From: an uncultured Eubacteriales bacterium
GTDB taxonomy: Bacteria; Bacillota; Clostridia; Oscillospirales; Acutalibacteraceae
Length of the DNA stretch: 46,559 nucleotides
Direction of reading: 5' to 3'
Assembly (NCBI GenBank): GCA_949296825.1
Contig: CASFQZ010000058.1
Coordinates: 1-46,559 of the forward strand
Shown here: positions 39,651 to 46,559 of the stretch, piece after piece
Position numbering within the stretch: position 1 is the stretch's first letter
How the letters are laid out: each line of letters begins with the position of its first letter
Program-made: the position numbers and the translations under genes
Notes under the pieces: generated by a model
The model's input: only the letters and a program-made list of their open reading frames with translations
Database searches by the model: none
Told to the model about the DNA's origin: nothing

Positions 39651-40865
39651 TTATTTCTGAAAATAGGCGGAAATACGCGCGACTGCCTCTTCGGTTTTCG
39701 CCCCGTCGCCGAAGCTTGTCAGGCGGAAATACCCTTCACCCGCTGCGCCGAAGCCCGAGCCGGGCGTGCCGACGACCTGCATTTTATGCAGCAGCAGATC
39801 AAAAAATTCCCACGAAGTCATGCCATCAGGCACCTTCAGCCAGATATAGGGCGAGTTGACGCCGCCGTAAACCGTAAAGCCCGCCTGCTTTAACCCCCGG
39901 GCAATCACCTGGGCGTTCCGGCGGTAATACCGGATGTTTTCGCGGACCTGCTCCTGTCCTGCCTCGGTAAAGACCGCCTCGGCGCCCCGCTGGGTGATAT
40001 AGGAAACGCCGTTGAACTTTGTCGCCTGACGGCGCGCCCACAGCGCGTTCAGCTCCACGCCGCCGCGTTTGAGCTCATGGGGAATCATCGTATAAGCACA
40101 GCGCGCGCCGGTAAAACCGGCGGTTTTGGAAAAGCTGCGGAACTCAATGGCGCAGGTTTTGGCGCCCTCGATTTCAAAAATGCTGTGAGGCACGTCCTCT
40201 TCGGTGATAAACGCCTCATAGGCGGCGTCAAACAGGATAACGCTGTCGTTCTCATTGGCATAGGCGACCCATTTGGCGAGCTCGTCCTTTGTCATGGTCA
40301 TGCCCGTCGGGTTGTTGGGGAAGCAGAGATAGATCAGATCCACCTTCCGGTCCGGCAGCTCGGGCAAAAAGCCGTTCTCCGCCGTACAGGGCATATAATG
40401 GAAATTACTCCAGCGCCCGTTGACCAGCTCCCCGGAGCGCCCCGCCATCACGTTGGTATCCACATAGACCGGGTACAGCGGATCGCAGACGGCGACCAGG
40501 TTGTCTTGATCAAAAATATCGCCGATATTGCCGCAGTCGCTCTTGGCGCCGTCGCTGACAAAAATTTCATCGTCCTTAAGCGTAACGCCGCGCGCAGCGA
40601 AATCGTGGCGGTTGATGGCGCTGCGCAAAAAGTCATAGCCATACTCCGGCGGATAGCCGCGAAAGCCCTCGACGCTCTCCTGCTCCCGGACCGCCTTTTT
40701 CATCGCTTCGGTAACAACCCCGGGCAGCGGGCGGGTCACATCGCCAATGCCCAGACGGATGATATCCGCCGCCGGATTCGCTTCTTTATAGGCGCTGACC
40801 TTCTTTGCAATATCCGAAAATAGATAATTATTCTGAATTTTCAAAAAATTTTCATTGATTTTCAT
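39651..40865 (-). CDS. dapL: LL-diaminopimelate aminotransferase
   Basis: 404 residues, the family length. The fold-type I PLP motifs are visible: [54 protein letters not shown] and the Schiff-base Lys in [16 protein letters not shown]. It converts tetrahydrodipicolinate to LL-diaminopimelate in one step, bypassing acyl intermediates, on the way to lysine and the peptidoglycan cross-bridge. It follows dapF by 20 bp, and the two reactions are consecutive. Presence of DapL instead of DapD/DapE suits Clostridia. Confidence 0.95.
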   Translation of the reverse strand: MKINENFLKIQNNYLFSDIAKKVSAYKEANPAADIIRLGIGDVTRPLPGVVTEAMKKAVREQESVEGFRGYPPEYGYDFLRSAINRHDFAARGVTLKDDEIFVSDGAKSDCGNIGDIFDQDNLVAVCDPLYPVYVDTNVMAGRSGELVNGRWSNFHYMPCTAENGFLPELPDRKVDLIYLCFPNNPTGMTMTKDELAKWVAYANENDSVILFDAAYEAFITEEDVPHSIFEIEGAKTCAIEFRSFSKTAGFTGARCAYTMIPHELKRGGVELNALWARRQATKFNGVSYITQRGAEAVFTEAGQEQVRENIRYYRRNAQVIARGLKQAGFTVYGGVNSPYIWLKVPDGMTSWEFFDLLLHKMQVVGTPGSGFGAAGEGYFRLTSFGDGAKTEEAVARISAYFQK

Positions 40866-40885
40866 ATGTTCAAGCTCTCCTTCCG

Positions 40886-41746
40886 TTATGCCAGACCGTG
40901 CTTTTTCAAATCATACTCGCCGGTGAAGACCGTTTCGGCAGGACCGGTCAGATAGACATGATTATCGACGGAATTCCAATTGACAAACAGCGTGCCGCCC
41001 AGCAGGTTAACCTGGATGTCGGTATCCGCCGCACAATAGCCGTTCAAAATGGCGGCAACCACGGAAGCGCAGGTGCCGGTGCCGCACGCCAGCGTTTCGC
41101 CGGAGCCCCGCTCCCACACACGCATTTCCAGCTCCCGGGCGTTCACCACACGCACAAATTCGGTGTTGATGCGGTCCGGGAAGCGCGCGTGGTTTTCAAA
41201 CAGAGGACCGACGGCTTCAATCGCCAGATTTTTTACATCCTCCGCAAAAACCACGCAGTGTGGGTTCCCCATGGATACCAGCGTTACCTTATATTCCCTC
41301 TCTCCCACAGCCAGCGGCGCGTCGACCGCCCGCTCGCCCTCAAACAGGGCGGGGATCTCCTCCGGGAAAAGGATCGGTTCGCCCATGTCGACGGTCGCGC
41401 CGGTCATTTCGCCGTCCTTATTCTTTATCACACGGATATATTTGATGCCGCTGAGTGTCTCCACGGCGATCTCGTCCTTGTGGGCGATGCCGGTGTCATA
41501 CGCCAGCTTCGCCACGCAGCGCACACCGTTGCCGCACATTTTCCCGCGGGAACCGTCAGCGTTGTACATATCCATTTTACAATCGGCGATATCGGACGGG
41601 TCCATCACGATCAAGCCGTCGGCGCCGATGCCGAAATGACGGTCGCTGACCGCAGCCGCCGTTTTGACCCGGTCCGGAATCGTCTCCTCAAAGCCGTTGA
41701 CATAGACATAGTCATTGCCTGCGCCGTGCATTTTTGTAAATTTCAT
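40886..41746 (-). CDS. dapF: Diaminopimelate epimerase
   Basis: 286 residues. [15 protein letters not shown] is the N-terminal signature. [21 protein letters not shown] contains the first catalytic Cys, and [16 protein letters not shown] the second. MGNPHCVVF and VWERGSGET complete the fold. It converts LL- to meso-diaminopimelate. The ATG at 41746 has AAAGGAACG ahead. A longer open frame runs back into the DUF4091 gene and has no start signal. First gene of the dapF-dapL operon. Confidence 0.96.
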   Translation of the reverse strand: MKFTKMHGAGNDYVYVNGFEETIPDRVKTAAAVSDRHFGIGADGLIVMDPSDIADCKMDMYNADGSRGKMCGNGVRCVAKLAYDTGIAHKDEIAVETLSGIKYIRVIKNKDGEMTGATVDMGEPILFPEEIPALFEGERAVDAPLAVGEREYKVTLVSMGNPHCVVFAEDVKNLAIEAVGPLFENHARFPDRINTEFVRVVNARELEMRVWERGSGETLACGTGTCASVVAAILNGYCAADTDIQVNLLGGTLFVNWNSVDNHVYLTGPAETVFTGEYDLKKHGLA

Positions 41747-41801
41747 ACCATCGTTCCTTTCCACGGAAAAACAAAGCCCCGCGCGGGAATAATCAAGTTT
41801 G

Positions 41802-41830
41802 ATTATACAACGCGGCGGGGAAAAAATCAA
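41802..41830 (-). promoter_or_regulatory. Promoter of dapF-dapL
   Basis: TTGATT at 41825-41830, a 17-bp spacer and TATAAT at 41802-41807, on the minus strand. The leader contains AATCAA-AC-TTGATT and CCCGCGCGGGG followed by CTTTGTTTTT, which may serve as terminator for the upstream gene or as attenuator. Confidence 0.75.
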
Positions 41831-41838
41831 GAAAAAAT

Positions 41839-43473
41839 TCAACCCTTTACGGCGGCGGCAATGGCGTTGTTGATTCCCTCGCGCAGGGCGATGAAATCCT
41901 CGCCGGTCTTCGGATAATCGCGGAAGGAATAGCCCTCCCACTGCGCGGCAAGCACCTGCAGCGCCTGCTCTCTGCCCAAAAGCTGCTCCAGCAGCCGCAG
42001 CGCCCGCTCATCCTGCAAAGCGTCATAAAAAACCTTCAGCCGCAGGGATGGCAACGGCTGTCCGTCATCGCCGGGATAGACCACAAAGCCGTCGCCCGCC
42101 GGAAAGCCGCCGCCGGAGGCGGTGTCCTGGAACGGGTCGACCCGCCCGGTCGAAAGGACGGTATACCAGAAATTATAGCCCCAGTGCAAAAATCCCTTGC
42201 AGTCATAGCGGTACAGCGCCGCGCCCAGCGCACGGTTGCGCACCGAAGGATAATACAAAAAGCGGTTGATATAATTATCCCGCGCCGGACCGCCGCAATA
42301 ATAAGTCCAAAGCTCCGGTACCCGCCCGCGGAACGCATCGATGGCGTTGATACAGGGAATCGGCGTTTTGGTCAGTCCGTTCTGATAAAAAATATACTCT
42401 GACAGCGCGTCGATACAGCGATAGGAGCCAAAGCATTCCGAAATCATCTTCGACGCCTGACGGTAGTTCAGAAAATCCTTAAAGCCGGGCTCGTCGGAAA
42501 CATGAAAGAAGCAGCGCTCCCGCACGCCCTTTTTCCCGAGAAAATCGTCCAGCTCTTTAGCGAAGCAGCGCAGGAAATGCTTGTATTCCGCCCCGGCGGC
42601 ATTGGTCTGCCAGCCGAACAGCCGCTGCTCTCCCCCGGCGGTCTGCGCCACGATTTTCGGCGCGTGCTTTGCGCCCCACTGGGTAAAGAGATGGGACATC
42701 TCGAAATACACTACGCCGCAGGCAAGGCAGAGGTCGATCCACCGGTCCAGAAGCGAAAAATCAAAGGTATAGCCGTAATTTTCCGCCTTGACGCCCACTA
42801 GCTGCACGGTCGGGCGCTCCTTCCCCACCTCGGTATCCAGCGGCGGGGTAAACAGGGGCGTCAGGATCATATTGATCCCATGCTTTACCGCAAAACGCAG
42901 GTAATTTTCAATGATTTTCCAATGCGCTTCGGAAAACACCGGCACCCCGTACTGATCTGCCAGGCAGTCGCAGTAGAACCAATGGGTGCAGATCAGCTCC
43001 TGCTCCGGCAAAAGCGCATCCACCACCGAGAGGGTCAGCGGCAGCGTGGTTTTTCCCCTGGGCAGCTCCACGGTAAACATCAGCTCCCGCGTTCCGGCTG
43101 CCAGCGGCTCCTTCGGGTCAATCTCCAGCCAGAGAGCGTGCCAGCCCTTGCCCTGCCAATGCACCTGCGGACCGCAGGGCGTCAAAAGATCGGGATACTC
43201 CCCCACCTTGCCGCCGCGCAGCAGAAAATCATCTTCGCATTTTTCCTTTGCCGGCACATGGACCGGGATCAGACCGACTTCATAAAAACGCAGGCAGTCT
43301 TCAAGCTCTGCGGGCGGCTCCACGCGGACCGTCGTCTCCTCCGCGCTACAGAAAACCGCCAGCTGGAAGCAGTACCGCTCGTTGCGCAGCAGGGAAATCC
43401 GCTGCAAAACCCCGCCGGGCACCTCGTCGGGAAAAATCTTTTCAAGAGAATGGACAAAATACAGCTCCTTCAT
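41839..43473 (-). CDS. DUF4091 domain protein (putative glycoside hydrolase-like)
   Basis: 544 residues without a signal peptide. N-terminal beta-domain (FQLAVFCSAEETTVRVEP, WLEIDPKEPLAAGTRELMFTV), then a TIM-barrel-like part (THWFYCDCLADQYGVPVFSE, FAVKHGINMILTPLFTPPLD, CFFHVSDEPGFKDFLNYRQA) and a C-terminal block with GWQTNAAGAEYKHF earlier and GALYRYDCKGFLHWGYNFWY, which is the DUF4091 signature. HVSDEP has the Asp-Glu pair expected of a retaining-type hydrolase active site, though activity is unproven. It is 13 bp after the secreted hydrolase gene in an operon with an MFS transporter. Confidence 0.8.
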   Translation of the reverse strand: MKELYFVHSLEKIFPDEVPGGVLQRISLLRNERYCFQLAVFCSAEETTVRVEPPAELEDCLRFYEVGLIPVHVPAKEKCEDDFLLRGGKVGEYPDLLTPCGPQVHWQGKGWHALWLEIDPKEPLAAGTRELMFTVELPRGKTTLPLTLSVVDALLPEQELICTHWFYCDCLADQYGVPVFSEAHWKIIENYLRFAVKHGINMILTPLFTPPLDTEVGKERPTVQLVGVKAENYGYTFDFSLLDRWIDLCLACGVVYFEMSHLFTQWGAKHAPKIVAQTAGGEQRLFGWQTNAAGAEYKHFLRCFAKELDDFLGKKGVRERCFFHVSDEPGFKDFLNYRQASKMISECFGSYRCIDALSEYIFYQNGLTKTPIPCINAIDAFRGRVPELWTYYCGGPARDNYINRFLYYPSVRNRALGAALYRYDCKGFLHWGYNFWYTVLSTGRVDPFQDTASGGGFPAGDGFVVYPGDDGQPLPSLRLKVFYDALQDERALRLLEQLLGREQALQVLAAQWEGYSFRDYPKTGEDFIALREGINNAIAAAVKG

Positions 43474-43486
43474 GGGTTACCTCATC

Positions 43487-45418
43487 TCACCCCAGCTGAA
43501 ACAACAGCCGGATATTCTTCAAAATGGTATAGATCATATCGAAAAACATTTCGACAAATTCCAAAAGCCCCAGCTTTTCCAGCACGCTCGCCGCCCGATC
43601 TCCGGCGACAAGGGCAAAATCGCTTTGCAGCACATCCAGCGGCGCATAGGGGTGCTGCGGGTCAAAGGCTGCCGCCCTGTCCCCCAGCGTCATAAAGCTC
43701 AGCGTCCGCTCGCCCACCGGCGTCAGAGCCTCGAGGGAGGTGCAATAATGGATGCAGACCTGCACCTTGCGCCGGGCGGTATCCCCGACCGTCCCCGTCA
43801 CCGGAAGGCGCGCCGTTTCGCCGGGCGCAATCCGCTTCCCGCCGGGAATCAGCAGCGCTGCCCCGCCAACATCCACGGAAACGATCCATACCGGATATTG
43901 CGCCGAAAGATTTTTTACAAGCAGCACGCTGTCCGATTCGGACACATACCCTTGAGGGCTCCGGTCAAAATACGCCGTGACCGCCTGCTCCGGGTTGGTG
44001 GTCGCATGGAACTGCGGAAACGCCGGGTCAGCGTGAACATCCAGCAGCTCGTCGGTCAAAAGCAGTTTTTTCAGCAGCTCAAAGGTATGGGCGTCCCAAT
44101 ATTCCATCCCGTGGAACAGCCCTTCCACAAAATAGGTATTTTCCGGCAAATAAGCCTCGGAGGCGTCCACCGTCATAGCGGGGGACAGATGCTCATGGCG
44201 TCCGTCGCCGCAGCCCACGCCCCGATAACCGTCGGCAAACCGCTGCCCGAAGGGGGCGCAGCGCGCGCCGGTGGAGGAGGCGGTGGTAATGATGGCATCG
44301 GAATTCTGCTGCAGCCCCGTCACAACCGGCAGATCGGTGCCCGCCATGATATTCAGCTTGACCCCCGCCGCCTGACAAGCGGCAAAGCTCTCGGCATAGT
44401 TGGGCATGATCTCCTTGTGCATCCGGTCGGATTTCGCGATCAGCTCTGCCGATTCTTCCTCATCCAGATACCGCGCCTTCAGCTCTTCATAATACTCAAC
44501 AGGAATAAAGTCCCATATGCTGCCCCAATAAAGCACCGAATCCAGAAAATAGGGGATCAGCTCGTCAATCACTTCATCCAGAAAGCCCGTCGCCTCGGCG
44601 CGGACCAGCCAGTGATAATCGGTTTCGCTCATAAAGCCGTGCTCGATAAATTTTACCAGAGTCTGCTCATCAAAGTCAATATCCCGATTCAAAAAATCAT
44701 ACGCCAGTCCGGCGCCGCCCAGCGCCGGCACAATCAGCAGAGCATGGTCGATCAGCCCCTCGGTACCGTGCAGGCTCAGATAGGTGCCGGCGACCTGCCC
44801 GCCGTGGCTGATTGCCAGCAGATTAACCTGATCTTTGCCGGTGTACGCCAACACCTTTTGAATATACAAATGCAGCTGCTCGGCGCAGTCAATGGCGCCC
44901 ATGCGGAAATCCACATTAAAATTAAACAGCATCGACGGGTCGACAATCTGCCCCAGCTCACCCATGATATCGCTTTCATACATCGCCCAGCTCTCATCCG
45001 GGTGCGACAGGTAATAGGCGTTGTTGGTGTTTTCCGGCTCGCTGTACATGGTGCGCACCGCATAGACCGAGCTGCCGTCCGGCTGACAGCGTACGCCGTC
45101 CAGAATTGCGTAGGATTCCTCGCCGACAATCTGCGCCAGATACGCCGGATCGCTGCCGGAAGCCGCCAGCCCCAGCCCCAGCGCCAGCTCCGCGATGCGC
45201 GAGAGCGCCGCCTGCAAAATGGCGTCAGTATCCACGCCCCAAACCTGCTCCGTCGACGCGTCCTCGTTGACCTTGACCAGCGCGGAGGAGCTGTAGCCCG
45301 GCAGCAGAATAACCGGATTGTCCGACCATTCCGAAGCAGCCGCCTGCAGAGGCAGCGCGCTGAAAACCAGAATAAGCACCAGCGCCAGCGCCGTCGTTTT
45401 ACGGATGTTTCTGCTCAT
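43487..45418 (-). CDS. Secreted alpha/beta hydrolase (LCAT/lipase-like)
   Basis: 643 residues. Signal peptide TTALALVLILVFSALPLQAAA. DNPVILLPGYSSSAL is the oxyanion-hole strand, QVNLLAISHGGQVAGTYLSLHG has the nucleophile elbow (GxSxG variant I-S-H-G-G), and GCGDGRHEHLSP provides candidate Asp and His. The C-terminal 200 residues look like a beta-sandwich (VWIVSVDVGGAALLIP, RKVQVCIHYCTSLEALTPV), followed by an amphipathic helix. The family includes lecithin:cholesterol acyltransferase-like and lipase enzymes; the substrate is unknown. The start overlaps the MFS 3' end by 20 bp; GGGGAAAAG precedes the ATG. Confidence 0.75.
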   Translation of the reverse strand: MSRNIRKTTALALVLILVFSALPLQAAASEWSDNPVILLPGYSSSALVKVNEDASTEQVWGVDTDAILQAALSRIAELALGLGLAASGSDPAYLAQIVGEESYAILDGVRCQPDGSSVYAVRTMYSEPENTNNAYYLSHPDESWAMYESDIMGELGQIVDPSMLFNFNVDFRMGAIDCAEQLHLYIQKVLAYTGKDQVNLLAISHGGQVAGTYLSLHGTEGLIDHALLIVPALGGAGLAYDFLNRDIDFDEQTLVKFIEHGFMSETDYHWLVRAEATGFLDEVIDELIPYFLDSVLYWGSIWDFIPVEYYEELKARYLDEEESAELIAKSDRMHKEIMPNYAESFAACQAAGVKLNIMAGTDLPVVTGLQQNSDAIITTASSTGARCAPFGQRFADGYRGVGCGDGRHEHLSPAMTVDASEAYLPENTYFVEGLFHGMEYWDAHTFELLKKLLLTDELLDVHADPAFPQFHATTNPEQAVTAYFDRSPQGYVSESDSVLLVKNLSAQYPVWIVSVDVGGAALLIPGGKRIAPGETARLPVTGTVGDTARRKVQVCIHYCTSLEALTPVGERTLSFMTLGDRAAAFDPQHPYAPLDVLQSDFALVAGDRAASVLEKLGLLEFVEMFFDMIYTILKNIRLLFQLG

Positions 45419-46559
45419 TTTTTCTTTTCCCCTTTCCGAAGCTTTCCTTCTGTCCGACATCAATGCCCTTTTTCTGCAAAAAATACACCGGCAAAAGAAT
45501 CAGCAGCGACACCACCGCCGCCGCAGCAAACATGGAGCCGCCGGGGCATTCGGTCACAATGCCATAGTCATTGGTATAGGGCACCGAATCAAAATACTGA
45601 ATCGATAAATTGCCGATGGTCGGACCGACAATCATCGGGATCAGCACGATAAAGATCATGCGCACCCCCTGGAACAGACCGACCTTATTTTCAGGCGTAA
45701 AGTCGCGCACCGCCGCATTGAGCATAATCATCAGCATCCCGTAGCCGATCAGGGCAGGGATAAAGCACAAAAGGAAAATCCCCAGACTTTCGGCGAAGGT
45801 CCCGGCAAACAGCCCGACCACAAACAGCAGCACCGAAAGATTGATAAAATGCTTTTTGCCATAACGGTCCACCAGCTTGCCCATACCGATGATCGCCGCC
45901 ACAACGACCACCACCGCAAGAAGCAGCAGGACAATGATCCCCGGCGTCAGATTGGCAAGCAGGGAATTGAGATCCAGCCCCAGTCCGTGCTGCAAATAAA
46001 TAAACAGATAAGGGAAAAAAACCTGTACGGCGACATTGAAGATGCAGGCAGCCCCCAGCGTCAGATAAAGCCTGTCGTTTTCCCGCACCACCGACGGGCG
46101 AAAGCCATAGACCAGATCGCGCCAATAACTGCCGCTTTTCTGTTTTTCGCCGTTTTTGGAATCCTTTAAGGTAAAAAGTCCGATCAGTCCGCAGAGAGAA
46201 ACAAAAACGCCCAGCGCGGTGAAAAAGACCTGGTACCCGATGGCGGCAATGGCGCCGCCCAGCACCATAACGATCGCCATGGCAGCCAGCGGCATAATGG
46301 CAAGAATGCTTTCCACCGTGCCCCGGTTGGACGGATTGGTCACATCGGTCACCCAGGCGTTGAACGCCGAATCGTTGGCGGTGGAGCCGAAGAAGGTCAT
46401 CACACAGTCCATGACAATCACAATCGTGACCGTGGCGGTCAGAATGCGCACCGGGTCGCTCAGCGAGAACAGCGCGGCGGTATTGTCCTTGGTGATAAAG
46501 CCGAAGACCATCACCGTCAGCCCCCAGATCAGATACCCAACGGAAATAAAGACCTTGCG
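45399..46559 (-). CDS. MFS transporter, N-terminus beyond the window
   Basis: Partial: 386 codons are visible and the frame is open through the right edge (KVFISVGYLIWGLTVMVFGF precedes the first internal Met). About ten membrane helices remain. NPSNRGTVESILAIMPLAAM and GKLVDRYGKKHFINLS are MFS-type loops (the second is the D-R-x-G-K-K/R motif between helices). VQVFFPYLFIYLQHGLGLDLN and PENKVGLFQGVRMIFIVLIPM are in the second half. It resembles sugar/glycoside MFS carriers. First visible gene in the operon with the secreted hydrolase and DUF4091 protein, so it probably imports a product of the hydrolase. Confidence 0.8.
   Translation of the reverse strand, partial: RKVFISVGYLIWGLTVMVFGFITKDNTAALFSLSDPVRILTATVTIVIVMDCVMTFFGSTANDSAFNAWVTDVTNPSNRGTVESILAIMPLAAMAIVMVLGGAIAAIGYQVFFTALGVFVSLCGLIGLFTLKDSKNGEKQKSGSYWRDLVYGFRPSVVRENDRLYLTLGAACIFNVAVQVFFPYLFIYLQHGLGLDLNSLLANLTPGIIVLLLLAVVVVVAAIIGMGKLVDRYGKKHFINLSVLLFVVGLFAGTFAESLGIFLLCFIPALIGYGMLMIMLNAAVRDFTPENKVGLFQGVRMIFIVLIPMIVGPTIGNLSIQYFDSVPYTNDYGIVTECPGGSMFAAAAVVSLLILLPVYFLQKKGIDVGQKESFGKGKRKNEQKHP

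Noticed and set aside
43382..45652. A 756-codon open frame on the plus strand
   Set aside because: It is antisense to the secreted hydrolase and the MFS end; no start signal and no domain.

Overview
The window looks like chromosomal DNA from a GC-rich, Gram-positive Clostridia bacterium, most like the Oscillospiraceae/Ruminococcaceae group of gut anaerobes. Reasons: clear AGGAGG-type ribosome sites; sigma-A promoters that nearly all have a 17-bp spacer and a TATAAT/TAAAAT -10 box; a ClpC-McsA-McsB-MecA protein quality-control set; the LL-diaminopimelate aminotransferase (DapL) route; an LCP wall-ligase; and cohesin/dockerin modules on surface proteins. The species assignment is inference. I see no rRNA, tRNA, CRISPR array, insertion sequence or prophage.

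Layout. 1-824: a broken amidase-like fragment at the left edge, then AT-rich non-coding DNA. 825-6593: DegV and a YjdF-like membrane protein, an EF-G paralogue, a pyridoxamine kinase-TrmL pair and a 60-residue small protein. 6621-11433: a MerR-cupin-aldo/keto reductase-carboxymuconolactone decarboxylase operon, a LysR regulator and an extended SDR. 11648-16813: a degenerate two-domain P-loop protein, then clpC-mcsB-mcsA with no ctsR. 16916-23519: a 1270-residue secreted double phosphoesterase with a dockerin, a lipoprotein-FabG pair and another SDR. 23603-30649: an LCP protein and a five-gene glycan operon (CapD-like epimerase, priming sugar transferase, HpcH/HpaI aldolase, D-2-hydroxyacid dehydrogenase, GT4). 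30933-35411: ribulose-phosphate epimerase, a MecA-like adaptor, an RnfD-like protein, an M23 peptidase and a six-helix membrane protein behind a structured leader. 35543-39476: a dockerin-bearing muramoyl amidase, a cell-wall-anchored cohesin protein and a dockerin-bearing leucine-rich-repeat protein. 39651-46559: dapL-dapF, then a DUF4091 protein, a secreted alpha/beta hydrolase and an MFS transporter that runs off the right edge.

How they may work together. The strongest system-level signal is a small cohesin-dockerin set. One single-cohesin protein with a PKTG-type wall anchor sits between two dockerin proteins, and a third dockerin protein lies about 16 kb away. None of the three partners is a recognisable cellulase: they are a peptidoglycan amidase, a BspA-like LRR protein and a double metallophosphoesterase. 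A second theme is regulation by structured leaders. The best case (34616-34703) has a 19-bp terminator hairpin and an upstream duplicate of its 3' arm that could form an anti-terminator. A third is loss of catalytic residues in otherwise recognisable enzymes: McsB, the EF-G paralogue, both P-loops of the 11648 protein, and the flavin site of the RnfD-like protein. Family and motif calls were made by eye, without database searches.
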